A DNA stretch of 64,000 bases from JAABVD01 sp965204545 (GCA_965204545.1 CBDBFA010000003.1:992001-1056000); one strand, 5' to 3'; shown: positions 34,890 through 43,386, counted from the first letter of the stretch. The notes: generated by a model not told the origin, from the letters alone. A program made the numbers and translations.

Positions 34890-35045
34890 CTAGCCCTGAC
34901 CAATGGTGATGAATTCCCGAAATTTGCCCCGCTTGATCGACTTTACGGAGTTGTCCTTGGGGACCGGCACGACACTGGGGATGAAGCGGTCCGATTCCGT
35001 GACGGTAGCACAGTGGATTTTCGATTTGAGCAAGGTGATTTTCAT
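34890..35045 (-). pseudogene. panD: panD (aspartate 1-decarboxylase) remnant with internal deletion
   Basis: A 51-codon frame starting at the ATG at 35045, 13 bp after the coaX stop. Its first 19 residues (MKITLLKSKIHCATVTESD) match the N-terminus of aspartate decarboxylase. The following PSVVPVPKDNSVK resembles the enzyme's C-terminal 'PxVVxVdexNxV' strand. The ~80 residues between are missing in frame, including the self-cleaving Gly-Ser that makes the pyruvoyl cofactor, so it cannot be active. Its position between coaX and asnS, in a coaX-coaBC-panC-panB cluster, is where an intact panD would be expected. A short unrelated peptide gene is the alternative. Confidence 0.6.
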
Positions 35046-35058
35046 GGCGATAAATCGG

Positions 35059-35829
35059 TCAATTATTGAGGTGAAAGGCCAGGTAGAGCCCATTCAGAAC
35101 CAGGTTGGGATAGATGGCGTCAAAGAGGTTTTCCCCGGCAAACAGGCGGGCGAAACCACCCGTCCCCAACAGAACCGAGGCTTCTCCCCCAAAGGCTTCC
35201 CGGGCAAAACGCCCGGCCAATTCCTTTACCGCCCCGACCTGACCGTAATATAACCCCGACTGGATACTTTCCACGGTGGATCTTCCCACCGCACAAGTCG
35301 GCCCCACAATTTCCACCGAGGGCAATTTTTCGGTTTTCGTTTCCAGGGATTCCATGGATATGGCGATTCCGGGCAGGATGGCTCCACCCAGGTACTCCCG
35401 GTTGGCGGTTATGGCGTCGAAAGTGGTAGCGGTTCCAAAATCCACCGCAATAATGTTGACGTGGGGATGCAGATCGGCTGCCGCAATGGCGATGGCTATA
35501 CGGTCGGCCCCCACCTCGAGGGGATTGCGATAATTTATTTTCAAACCGGTTCGCACACCGGCCCGAAGGATAAACGGTTCCGTGTCGAAATACTGGTAAC
35601 AGGCATTGCGAATGGAATGCAGGAGGGAAGGAACTACCGAACACAGGGCGATATTCCGGACGACCTCCGGTTCGACCCCGTTTTCTCGAAGAATGGTGCG
35701 AAGAAACAGCCCCATTTCGTCAGTGGAAATGCGGACTTCAGAAGTTTTCCTGAAAAATAATTTCAGGTCCTTGCCCTGAAATATTCCCCCGTGGATGGTG
35801 GTGTTGCCGATGTCCAGACAGAGTAACAT
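35059..35829 (-). CDS. coaX: Type III pantothenate kinase
   Basis: A 256-residue ASKHA-fold kinase. The N-terminal phosphate loop MLLCLDIGNTTIHGG and the downstream GADRIAIAIAA and VDFGTATTFDAI motifs identify CoaX. It phosphorylates pantothenate as the first step of CoA synthesis and needs a monovalent cation. It is transcribed after coaBC (8 bp gap) and before the panD remnant. The cluster (panB, panC, coaBC, coaX) covers pantothenate synthesis to CoA. Confidence 0.95.
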   Translation of the reverse strand: MLLCLDIGNTTIHGGIFQGKDLKLFFRKTSEVRISTDEMGLFLRTILRENGVEPEVVRNIALCSVVPSLLHSIRNACYQYFDTEPFILRAGVRTGLKINYRNPLEVGADRIAIAIAAADLHPHVNIIAVDFGTATTFDAITANREYLGGAILPGIAISMESLETKTEKLPSVEIVGPTCAVGRSTVESIQSGLYYGQVGAVKELAGRFAREAFGGEASVLLGTGGFARLFAGENLFDAIYPNLVLNGLYLAFHLNN

Positions 35830-35836
35830 GATGCCC

Positions 35837-37078
35837 TTACCGCTTGGCCGGGGAAGTAGACAAAAGGGTTTCTACCGATTGGAAAAGCGCATCCTTGGTG
35901 GTCACGCGTTCAGTCAGTACATTGCCCTGATAGATTGCGGCCACATGCTTTCCATTCTCGGGATCCACCTCGGATAGATCGTTGTGCACCACGATATCGG
36001 CCATGGAATGCCGGAGAAGATCGCGAACGGCCCGCTCCCGCTCTTTCCCGGAGGCGTTTTGCGTGAGCTTGAAAGCCACCACCTTCACGTTCCGGTTCAG
36101 ACTGTAGTGGCGAAGGCGGTCCACAATCTTATGGTTCGGGGCCAGGTTCAGGGAAATTTCGTGCCCGGAGGAGATTTTTCGTATCGCAGACGGAGTGACC
36201 TTCCGGCCATCGACCAATAGATGATCAACCGAATAATCGCTGACCGCGGCCATATGAATGACGGCGTCGTAATGAGCTCTCCCCAGGATTTCCTTCATCT
36301 GGTTGTCCAGATCATCGAAAGAGGTGAAATCTGCCACCTGGACGGGGTTTTCGGGGAAAATGGCACGCCCGGCCTTGAGCAGAGTGACTTCATCGCCCCT
36401 TTTGAAAAAGTAGTCGGCGCAGCGAGCTCCCGTTTGTCCGCTCGAACCGTTGGTTATGGACCGGACCCCATCAATGGGTTCCTCCGTCCCGCCGGAAGTA
36501 ATCAATATGCGCAACGGTTTTCTACCAGGTCCATTCAGGTTGGCGAAGTAATGTTCAATCGATTCCCAAACCAAGTCGGGTTCCAGCAGTTTACCCTGTC
36601 CCGTGTCCCCGCAGGCAAGCCTTCCCCTGCCGGTGGGAAGGAGTTGAACCCCCCAGGATTTGAGTTTCCCGAGGGACTCCCGCGTAGCCGGATGTCGATA
36701 CATGGCAGTATTCATTGCCGGGGCTGCGAAATAGGGCTTGGCAAAATCATGGGCCAGAAACAGGCTGCCCAACAAATCGTCCCCCAAGCCATGGGCCAGT
36801 TTGTTGAGGGTATTGGCCGTAGCGGGGCATAGCAGGGAAAAATCGGCCCACTTGACCAGGTCGATATGCGCCATTTGCCTGCCCGGCTCGAAGAGGTCGC
36901 CATAAACCGGCTTTCCCGTCAGACCCTCCAGGGTAGAGGCCCCCACAAAATTCAGCGCTGCGGCCGAAGCAACCGTTTGCACCTCCTTCCCTTCCTGAAC
37001 CCATCGGGAAATGAGGTTACATGCCTTGTAACAGGCAATCGACCCGGAGAGCTTGAATAAAACCTTAGAGGGGGACAT
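35837..37078 (-). CDS. coaBC: Bifunctional phosphopantothenoylcysteine decarboxylase/synthetase
   Basis: A 413-residue fusion of CoaC and CoaB. The N-terminal flavoprotein decarboxylase domain has KVLFKLSGSIACYKA, the FGGSTLEGLTGKPVY-like loop, PAMNTAMYRHPATRE and ACGDTGQGKL. The C-terminal synthetase domain starts near residue 192 with ITSGGTEEPIDGVRSITNGSSG and contains NDLSEVDPENGKH. It makes 4'-phosphopantetheine in two steps. It lies between panC and coaX in the pantothenate/CoA cluster. Confidence 0.95.
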   Translation of the reverse strand: MSPSKVLFKLSGSIACYKACNLISRWVQEGKEVQTVASAAALNFVGASTLEGLTGKPVYGDLFEPGRQMAHIDLVKWADFSLLCPATANTLNKLAHGLGDDLLGSLFLAHDFAKPYFAAPAMNTAMYRHPATRESLGKLKSWGVQLLPTGRGRLACGDTGQGKLLEPDLVWESIEHYFANLNGPGRKPLRILITSGGTEEPIDGVRSITNGSSGQTGARCADYFFKRGDEVTLLKAGRAIFPENPVQVADFTSFDDLDNQMKEILGRAHYDAVIHMAAVSDYSVDHLLVDGRKVTPSAIRKISSGHEISLNLAPNHKIVDRLRHYSLNRNVKVVAFKLTQNASGKERERAVRDLLRHSMADIVVHNDLSEVDPENGKHVAAIYQGNVLTERVTTKDALFQSVETLLSTSPAKR

Positions 37079-37081
37079 TGC

Positions 37082-37112
37082 TGGATGCTCGATGCTCGAT
37101 GCTCGATGCTGG
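37082..37112. repeat. Four tandem 7-bp GATGCTC units
   Basis: GATGCTCGATGCTCGATG is tandemly repeated just upstream of coaBC. It is part of a set of short simple repeats in intergenic gaps; no function is visible. Confidence 0.7.
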
Positions 37113-37114
37113 AA

Positions 37115-37915
37115 TTAATCGTGATCGTGAGCGAAAGGAGTGATGGAGGGCGGCAGAGGGACGTTATCTATCAATCTCACATCGTCGACGACGACGGCGC
37201 CAAATCGCCGGCCCTTTATTTCTTCGACGTACTCCACCTCGAATCCTTCGGAAATCAGTCGGGCCCTGGCTTCATCGACGGAAGGCATTTCGCGCAAATA
37301 CCGCGGAAAGGCGGCGGCGCGGGACCGGCCATTCCTGCTCAATAACGCATTGCGGGAACTCAGGGCCAATCCGTCCGGCTCGCGCACGGTGGCCACGGAT
37401 ACGATCTCCACATCCATGAACAGGGCTTGAACCATGCCTTGGACAAGCCGGAGTTGCTGGTAGTCCTTTTCCCCAAAATAAGCTCGGGAGGGCCTAATTA
37501 TATTGAGGAGCTTTAAAACGACCGTCAGCACGCCGTCAAAGTGTCCCGGTCGATGTTCGCCCTCCATCGTTCCGGAGCGCCGGCTTTCGGAGACGCGATA
37601 GGCATAGCCGTCCGGGTACATGGCTTCCCCGGCCGGCGAGAATATGAAGTCGGCTCCGGCTCCTTCCGCCACGGCACGGTCGTGGTCCCAGGATTTCGGA
37701 TACCGCTTCAGATCGGTGGGATCATCAAATTGAGTCGGGTTTACGAAAATGCTGACCACGACAATATCGTTGGCTTTCCGGGCCGCGCGGATCAGTGCGA
37801 GGTGACCCCCGTGCAGGGCACCCATGGTGGGCACCAGGCCCACCGATAGCCCCTCCGAGAAGAAACGTTGCCAATGGGGTTCCCAGTCGCGGATGCGCCT
37901 GATGACGGAGATCAT
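37115..37915 (-). CDS. panC: Pantothenate synthetase
   Basis: A 266-residue adenylate-forming enzyme that joins pantoate and beta-alanine. The HIGH-like LVPTMGALHGGHLALI (N-terminus), FVNPTQFDDP, GHFDGVLTVVLKLLNI, YFGEKDYQQL and ALSSRNALLS motifs are clear. It is slightly shorter than E. coli PanC, mainly at the C-terminus. It overlaps panB by 4 bp (ATGA) and precedes coaBC, forming the pantothenate branch of the cluster. With panD apparently broken, the source of its beta-alanine is not shown here. Confidence 0.95.
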   Translation of the reverse strand: MISVIRRIRDWEPHWQRFFSEGLSVGLVPTMGALHGGHLALIRAARKANDIVVVSIFVNPTQFDDPTDLKRYPKSWDHDRAVAEGAGADFIFSPAGEAMYPDGYAYRVSESRRSGTMEGEHRPGHFDGVLTVVLKLLNIIRPSRAYFGEKDYQQLRLVQGMVQALFMDVEIVSVATVREPDGLALSSRNALLSRNGRSRAAAFPRYLREMPSVDEARARLISEGFEVEYVEEIKGRRFGAVVVDDVRLIDNVPLPPSITPFAHDHD

Positions 37916-38703
37916 ACGAAACTTTCCTCCTGCACGGGGAATGCACCCGCCTTCACATCAAGGTGGTAATGCTCCAACGCGTTCCGCATCTGAGTGTATC
38001 CGTCCAGGTAGCGGCGGACGAACTTTGGTTTAAAAGAGGGGTCCATCCCCAGGAGATCCTGCAAGACGAGAACTTGGCCGGATGTATCGGGACCCGAGCC
38101 TATGCCGATAGTCGGAATGGTGAGCAACCGGGTGATTTCCCCGGCCAGCGGGGCCGGGATGCACTCCAGCACCAGGGCGAAACAGCCGGCCTTTTCCAGG
38201 GAAAGGGCATCGTCCATCATCCTCCGGGCCGCATCCTCCCCCTTTCCCTGCACTTTGAATCCTCCCAATTGGTTGACCGACTGAGGCGTAAGCCCCAAGT
38301 GGCCCATGACGGGGACTCCTGACTCTACCACGTGGGCGATGTGACTAAGGTGTCCCGCCGCACCTTCCACTTTAACGGCTTGGGCCCCCGCTTTCATGAG
38401 TTGTTCCACCGCATCCATCAGCGGCTTCAAGCCCTTGCGATGGGCGAGAAAGGGAACGTCTCCGATAAGGAACTTGCCTGGCGCTCCCCTGGCTACGGCC
38501 CGTGTATGCATAGCCATGGTTTCAACTTCCATGAAGACCGTGCTGGGCTGACCATGCATAACCATAGCGCTGCTGTCCCCGATGAGAATGCAATCGATGG
38601 GAGTGGATTGGATGATTTTGGCGGACCATGCATCGTAACAGGTAATCATGGAGATTTTCTCCCCATGCTCCCGCATACGCCCGAATTCGAGAATGCTCTT
38701 CAT
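37912..38703 (-). CDS. panB: 3-methyl-2-oxobutanoate hydroxymethyltransferase
   Basis: A 264-residue enzyme starting at the ATG at 38703 (MKSILEFGRM); an upstream frame extension lies in repeat sequence. The motifs MITCYDAWSAKII, GDSSAMVMHG, AVKVEGAAGH, VMGHLGLTPQSVNQLGG and PTIGIGSG are typical of PanB. It makes ketopantoate for pantothenate from methylene-THF and ketoisovalerate. It is the first gene of a coupled panB-panC-coaBC-coaX series, overlapping panC by 4 bp. Confidence 0.95.
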   Translation of the reverse strand: MKSILEFGRMREHGEKISMITCYDAWSAKIIQSTPIDCILIGDSSAMVMHGQPSTVFMEVETMAMHTRAVARGAPGKFLIGDVPFLAHRKGLKPLMDAVEQLMKAGAQAVKVEGAAGHLSHIAHVVESGVPVMGHLGLTPQSVNQLGGFKVQGKGEDAARRMMDDALSLEKAGCFALVLECIPAPLAGEITRLLTIPTIGIGSGPDTSGQVLVLQDLLGMDPSFKPKFVRRYLDGYTQMRNALEHYHLDVKAGAFPVQEESFV

Positions 38704-39202
38704 ACTGGATGCTGGGTATGGACTCGGACAGGAGGGCAAACCGTGCTTCGCAATGCTTCGGAGGTCAAGAGGCACAAACCGTGCTTCGCCAAAGAGGCTT
38801 CGCACTGCACGTGCAGGTCAAGAGGCACAAAGCGCTCAAAGAGGGAATGAGCTTCCCCATCAGGTACTCGTCTCATGGATCAAGTCCTCGGTTGAAAGTG
38901 ATATATAAGGTATTTTGGCGGGTCGCGGTCGAGTCCGCGCCCATATTGAACTGCCTCAATACAACCCCTAACTCATTTTTTTCAACCCCAAATTTGACAA
39001 TAGTGGCGAGGGGAGGAGTTTCTGAGATTCTGGAGCACTGAGAAAGAGGAGGAGTGTTGGAGTGAGGGAGTTTTGGAGTGAGGAATGAGGAATTGACTCT
39101 GGATGGGAGGGGCGTATGAGCTTAGACACGGCCAGAGGGGGTTCAATGAAGCACAAACGCGTTATCTCCACTCCCCACTCCCCACTCTCCACTCTCCACT
39201 AA
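38704..39202. repeat. Gene-free gap with CACAAA-type and CACTCC simple repeats
   Basis: The stretch before panB holds degenerate GAGGCACAAACCGTGCTTCG and AGAGGCACAAAGCGC units, like the 6.8-kb repeats. At 39160-39215 it holds CTCCACTCCCC/CACTCTCCACT and a TCACTGATCACTGAT run. No gene is supported. Confidence 0.65.
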
Positions 39203-39634
39203 TCACTGATCACTGATTTTGTCGCACATGGCGTGCCAGGCCAGGGTGGCGCACTTGATGCGGGCAGGGTACCTTCTCACGCCGGCCAAGGCGGCCAAAT
39301 CTCCCAATTCTTCCGGGAACTCGTTCTCCCCGCAAGCCTGGGTGAGATGCCTGCGGAGGAGTTGGAACAATTCCTGGGCCTCATCTACGGATTTTCCTTT
39401 GAGAATCCGGGTCATCATCGAGGCCGAGGCCTGGGAAATAGCGCACCCGCGAGCCTGGAAGGATAAGGCTTCAATAGCCCCGGCCACCATTTTCCAGTAG
39501 ACCGTCACCTCGTCCCCACAAAGCGGATTGTTGCCTTCCCCCTTTCCCGTGAAGTCGGCCAGGGAACCGTAGTTTCTAGGATACTTGTTGTGATCGAGGA
39601 TAATCTCCTGATAGAGTTCGGTAAGTTCTGACAT
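39203..39634 (-). CDS. sufU: SUF system iron-sulfur assembly protein SufU
   Basis: A 143-residue SufU/IscU-type protein from the ATG at 39634 (MSELTEL). Cys39 with the downstream CGDEV (residues 39-43), Cys64 in ARGCAISQASASMM and a third Cys near residue 131 in RIKCATLAWHA form the SufU zinc/thiol site. Its start overlaps the sufS stop by one base, so translation is coupled. SufU accepts persulfide sulfur from SufS. The other suf genes (sufBCD) are not in the window. Confidence 0.92.
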   Translation of the reverse strand: MSELTELYQEIILDHNKYPRNYGSLADFTGKGEGNNPLCGDEVTVYWKMVAGAIEALSFQARGCAISQASASMMTRILKGKSVDEAQELFQLLRRHLTQACGENEFPEELGDLAALAGVRRYPARIKCATLAWHAMCDKISDQ

Positions 39635-40860
39635 CAGCCAAAGAGTTGTTTGATCTTTTCCAGAGATGCGGTCAGCTTCTCCGCTTCTTCCCTTGTATTG
39701 TAGTAGGCGAAAGAAGCTCTGGCCGTGGCGGCAATGCCATAATGCCGGTGCAGCGGTTGGGTGCAATGATGTCCGGCTCGGATGGCAATTCCATCCGCAT
39801 CCAGAACCGTGGCTATGTCGTGGGGATGGACGCCCTCCAAGGTAAAGGAAATGAGGCTCACTTTTTCGGAAGCCCGACCATAAATCCTAAGCCCTTCGAT
39901 ACCGGATAATAATCCAGTGGCATACTGCAGCAAATCATCCTCGTACTCCATCAAGGCCAACCGGTCCAATCCGGTGAAATAGTCAATTGCGGCGGCCAAG
40001 GCCACCGCGCCACCAATATTCGGCGTGCCGGCTTCGAAACGGCCCGGCGGTCGCTTGTAGGTGGTTTTTTCAAAGGTAACCTTGCTGATCATGTCTCCGC
40101 CCCCTTGAAAAGGCGGCATGCGTTCCAACAGTTCATATTTGCCATAAACTATTCCCGAACCCGTGGTACTAAAAAGTTTGTGGCCGGAAAAGACGTAAAA
40201 ATCGCAATCGAGGGCCTGGACATCCACCGGAAAATGGCCCACCGCCTGAGCCCCATCCAGCAGAACCATCGCCCCGCAGGCATGCGCTTTGTCCACCAAC
40301 GCCTTCACCGGATTGATCGTGCCCAGGGTATTGGAGGCATGCACCAGCGACACTATTTTGGTTCTTTCACTCAATAACGACGCATAGGCTTTCATGTCCA
40401 ACTCTCCGGATTCCGTGACCGGAATGATCCTGAGTTTGGCCCCAACGCTCTCGCTTACCAACTGCCAGGGAACGATGTTGGCATGGTGCTCCATGGTGGT
40501 CAGGAGAATTTCATCGCCCTCTTCCAGGAAAGGAAGCCCATAGGATTGGGCAATGAGGTTGATTCCCTCCGTGGTGCCGCGAACGAAAATAATTTCCTCG
40601 CTTCGGGCCGCATTCAGAAAACGTGCCACGCTTTCGCGGGCCAGTTCATAAGCATCGGTGGCCCGCTCCGCCAAATAGTGCACCCCGCGGTGGATGTTGG
40701 CGTTCGATTCCTTGTAGTGCTTTTCCAAGGCGCTGAGAACAGCGGCAGGCTTTTGGGTAGTGGCGGCATTGTCCAGATAGACCAGGGGCCGCCCCCCGAT
40801 CCGGGTCCGGAGAATGGGAAAGTCCCTGCGTATACTCGCGACATCGATGGCCGTAGTCAT
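39634..40860 (-). CDS. sufS: Cysteine desulfurase SufS
   Basis: A 408-residue class V PLP aminotransferase-fold enzyme. N-terminal YLDNAATTQKP, EHHANIVPWQ, FSGHKLF with PLP Lys228, and active-site Cys366 in RAGHHCTQPLH are visible. The His-His-Cys context and partner SufU identify the group II (SufS/NifS-like) type. It removes sulfur from cysteine as a persulfide for Fe-S clusters. sufU follows with a one-base overlap. Upstream (40861-41417) lies a nest of repeats. Confidence 0.94.
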   Translation of the reverse strand: MTTAIDVASIRRDFPILRTRIGGRPLVYLDNAATTQKPAAVLSALEKHYKESNANIHRGVHYLAERATDAYELARESVARFLNAARSEEIIFVRGTTEGINLIAQSYGLPFLEEGDEILLTTMEHHANIVPWQLVSESVGAKLRIIPVTESGELDMKAYASLLSERTKIVSLVHASNTLGTINPVKALVDKAHACGAMVLLDGAQAVGHFPVDVQALDCDFYVFSGHKLFSTTGSGIVYGKYELLERMPPFQGGGDMISKVTFEKTTYKRPPGRFEAGTPNIGGAVALAAAIDYFTGLDRLALMEYEDDLLQYATGLLSGIEGLRIYGRASEKVSLISFTLEGVHPHDIATVLDADGIAIRAGHHCTQPLHRHYGIAATARASFAYYNTREEAEKLTASLEKIKQLFG

Positions 40861-41014
40861 GTGGCGACACCTTGCTGAGAATTAGTCTCGTTTCAAATAA
40901 AAAGTTGCCGCATGCCAAAATGGGACGGAAAAGGAAGGGGTCAAGGGGTTGTTGCCCAAAACCACCTTTTTCGAAATGCTGCGTGTATTTTTCCCGGATA
41001 GGGCCTTCCCGAGC

Positions 41015-41085
41015 AATCGCGGGATAAACCCGCTCCTACAGCTTTGCCAGTTGGAGGTTTGTAGGAGCGGCTTTACGCCGCGATT
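41015..41085. repeat. Inverted REP doublet
   Basis: AATCGCGGGATAAACCCGCT... (41015-41040) faces TGTAGGAGCGGCTTTACGCC... (41060-41085). Each is a small palindrome, and together they form an inverted pair like a BIME. The CTCCTACA/TGTAGGAG core resembles REPs known from Pseudomonas-type genomes. Confidence 0.75.
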
Positions 41086-41097
41086 CTTCAATTTATT

Positions 41098-41375
41098 GTA
41101 ACTACTCAGATGGTTTTTTGGCTGACAACGACGAACGGCAGAGCAGGGATGCTCTTGCCCTACCACGCTTGAATTTATTGGTAGGGGGACTGCGTCTTCG
41201 CAACGCCCCTTTTGAATCTTTATCATTCAATAGGTAAGAACTCCCATTTTTTGAGGACTTAAGAACAGCGTTCCGAAAAAATACCCGCCGACCGTGGGTA
41301 TTCAAAAGTCATCGCAACCAGCTCGGCGCAGGTAGACGCCGGATACGAATCCTCAATGAGGTCATGAGTAGTTAC
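41098..41375. repeat. 278-bp element, copy 2 (ends GTAACTACTCA/TGAGTAGTTAC)
   Basis: The same 278-bp unit as at 33168-33445, with the same 11-bp inverted ends. Substitutions are scattered and no indels are apparent from the equal lengths. It sits inside the larger inverted-end nest and directly follows the REP doublet. Confidence 0.9.
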
Positions 41376-41417
41376 ATATTATTTTTCCAAAAAAAGAACG
41401 ATTTGGGCAACAACCCC

Positions 41418-42839
41418 TCAAGACCTGACCCCATCGTCACACAATTCATCGATGAAGGGTTGGGCCTCATCCAGAGAGGAGAATTCCCCATCCAGTTGTC
41501 GTTCAAAGAGCTCATCCAGAATCGTTTTGAATTGGGGTCCCGGTTCCAGGCCTCTTTCCAGGAGGTGGCGTCCCATAACGACGGGCTTGGGGGCCTGTCT
41601 GGCCAGGCATTCTTCCGCCGCTACTTCCTGGAGTTGCAGCATTCCCAGGGAAGGCCCGGGGGAACGGGGAGGGCGGCCGGCCTGATCGGCCCGAATAACG
41701 GCGAACAATTCGGCCAGCGAACTGGGATGCAACTTCCTGGCCAGGCGCCGGACTTGGGCGCGATTGGGTTTCTGCTGGATTTGGATGGCCGCCATATGGC
41801 AACTCACCAGCGCCCGCACCCGCGGTATCAGGCTTTGGGGAGGAGCGCCAATCGACTTCAGAAAGGACTCGGCCAAAGGAGAGCCTGCTCGATCATGGCC
41901 TGGACTAACCCACCGCAATGTTCCCTTTTTTTCTTTCTGCACAGTGGTGGAAGGCTTGCCGAAATCGTGGGCCAGGGTGGCAAACATGAGAGCGAGGCGT
42001 CCCGATTTATCCGCCTTTCGATAGGCCTCCAGTCCCACCATGGCGTCGAGGCAATGACCGGTGTGAGTAAAAACGTCCCCTTCGGGATGCCATTCCGGGT
42101 CTTGGGGGCAGTCGATCAGATCGTTCAATTCGGGGAAGTGGATAATCCACCCCGTCTCTTTGAGAAACTGCAGCCCCAAGGAAGGCCGAGCCGAGCGCGT
42201 AGCCCATTTCTCCCACTCCATCCAAACGCGCTCCACCGGTAATTCGCGGTAGGTGCGTTTAATTCCCCGGCAGAGTTCGATAGTTTCCTCGGCTGCCGTC
42301 AAGTGGAACCGCGAGCAGAATTGAAACCCTCTCAAAACGCGCAACGGATCTTCCACAAACGCTTCACTGGTGTGTCTCAAAATGCGCGATTCCAGATCTG
42401 GTTTTCCGCCAAAAGGATCCCAAACCACACCGTCTTTCCAATCGTAGGCCATGGAATTCATGGTGAAATCCCGGCGGGCTGCAGCCTGTTTCACATCGAG
42501 AGATTTCTCGGACCGCACGACAAAACCCTTGTGACCGGGGTCTGTTTTCGACTCCAGGCGGGGCAGTGAAAAATCAATTTCCCCAGGTTCTACGCGAAGC
42601 CTGGCCACACCAAAAGCCTTGCCCACTTCGTTCACCTTCCCCAGCCGCTTCAACACCGCCATCAAGTTTTCCCAGGAAACGTCGAAGACCTCGACGTCGA
42701 GGTCCTTCGGCTCGCGTTCCAGCAACCAATCGCGAACCGCTCCACCCGAAATGCGGGGAGTCCCCACCTCCGCCACGGCATCCAATACTTTTCGGACGTT
42801 TGGGGATACCGGAAAATTACCTGTTTTTGGTCCTTGCAA
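41418..42839 (-). CDS. cca: CCA-adding enzyme / poly(A) polymerase family nucleotidyltransferase with HD domain
   Basis: A class II nucleotidyltransferase. The N-terminal ISGGAVRDWLL and DLDVEVF (carboxylate motif) are followed by RRDFTMNSMAYD and ILRHTSEAFVEDPLRVLRGFQF. A C-terminal HD domain follows with HTGHCLDAM and TLAHDFGKP. It maintains tRNA CCA ends. No ATG fits the N-terminus well. The TTG at 42839 is the best start seen, giving 473 residues with a 23-bp overlap with the DUF423 gene, but the start is uncertain. The final residues GVRS and stop are encoded within a repeat arm. Confidence 0.85.
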   Translation of the reverse strand: MQGPKTGNFPVSPNVRKVLDAVAEVGTPRISGGAVRDWLLEREPKDLDVEVFDVSWENLMAVLKRLGKVNEVGKAFGVARLRVEPGEIDFSLPRLESKTDPGHKGFVVRSEKSLDVKQAAARRDFTMNSMAYDWKDGVVWDPFGGKPDLESRILRHTSEAFVEDPLRVLRGFQFCSRFHLTAAEETIELCRGIKRTYRELPVERVWMEWEKWATRSARPSLGLQFLKETGWIIHFPELNDLIDCPQDPEWHPEGDVFTHTGHCLDAMVGLEAYRKADKSGRLALMFATLAHDFGKPSTTVQKEKKGTLRWVSPGHDRAGSPLAESFLKSIGAPPQSLIPRVRALVSCHMAAIQIQQKPNRAQVRRLARKLHPSSLAELFAVIRADQAGRPPRSPGPSLGMLQLQEVAAEECLARQAPKPVVMGRHLLERGLEPGPQFKTILDELFERQLDGEFSSLDEAQPFIDELCDDGVRS

Positions 42840-43221
42840 GGGAAGCCTTGGAAATTTTGAGGCCGGCCAGGCAGAGGCTGCCCCAGCCGGCCAGAAACAA
42901 AATACCGCCCAGGGGTGTGACGGCACCGAGCCAAGAGATACCACTCAGGCAGAGCAGGTAGAGGGATCCCGAAAAAATGACGGAGCCACCCAACCAGAAC
43001 CAACCTGCGAGCCTCAGCAGATGATCAGCTGTCCGATTGTGGGAAATGAATCCTATGATCAGCAGGGCCAGGCTGTGCGCCAAGAGGTAAAAGGTCGCCG
43101 TTTCCCAAGTATCAACCCGGTCGCCCCTTTGCAGATAAGCATTCAATCCATGGGCGCCGAAAGCGCCCAGAAGAACGCCCGAAAAACCCAGAATGCCCGA
43201 ATACTTTATGAACCTGTGCAC
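42817..43221 (-). CDS. DUF423 (YgdD-type) small membrane protein
   Basis: A 134-residue integral membrane protein. The start region ILGFSGVLLGAFGAHGLNAYL, then WETATFYLLAHSLALLII, is the DUF423/YgdD family pattern. GGSVIFSGSLYLLCLSGI and PLGGILFLAGWGSLCLAG follow, giving about four helices. The function is unknown. The 3' end overlaps the cca start. A conserved His and Gly (GAFGAHG) lie in the first loop. Confidence 0.9.
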   Translation of the reverse strand: MHRFIKYSGILGFSGVLLGAFGAHGLNAYLQRGDRVDTWETATFYLLAHSLALLIIGFISHNRTADHLLRLAGWFWLGGSVIFSGSLYLLCLSGISWLGAVTPLGGILFLAGWGSLCLAGLKISKASLARTKNR

Positions 43222-43370
43222 AGTGCGGTAGAAAAATTTGCCTCGAAAAAGGATAATCGGATTTTATGGGGGGAACTTTTTTCCAGCCCAATGGCCCAAT
43301 AATCGGACGCGGTGCATTAAATGAACATTCATGCCCACTCCCAAGGTTAAAACGATCACCCTGAGACTTT

Positions 43371-43386
43371 TGGCACGAGATATGCT
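43371..43386 (+). promoter_or_regulatory. Candidate sigma-54 (-24/-12) promoter
   Basis: TGGCACGAGATATGCT matches the TGGCAC-N5-TTGCW consensus with one mismatch (ATGCT). It has GG (43372-43373) and GC (43384-43385) separated by 10 nt. It lies 152 bp before the TorF-like gene start on the same strand. The rest of 43222-43537 shows nothing else. Confidence 0.55.

Larger units (their letters stand above)
40937..41432. repeat. ~0.5-kb inverted-end repeat nest (GGGGTC ends)
   Basis: The left end GGGGTCAAGGGGTTGTTGCC (40937-40960) is inverted at the right end (41402-41432), with an extra AGGTCTTG segment on the right. The interval holds a REP doublet and the second 278-bp element. The right arm encodes the last residues and stop (GVRS*) of the cca gene on the minus strand. 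Confidence 0.75.
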
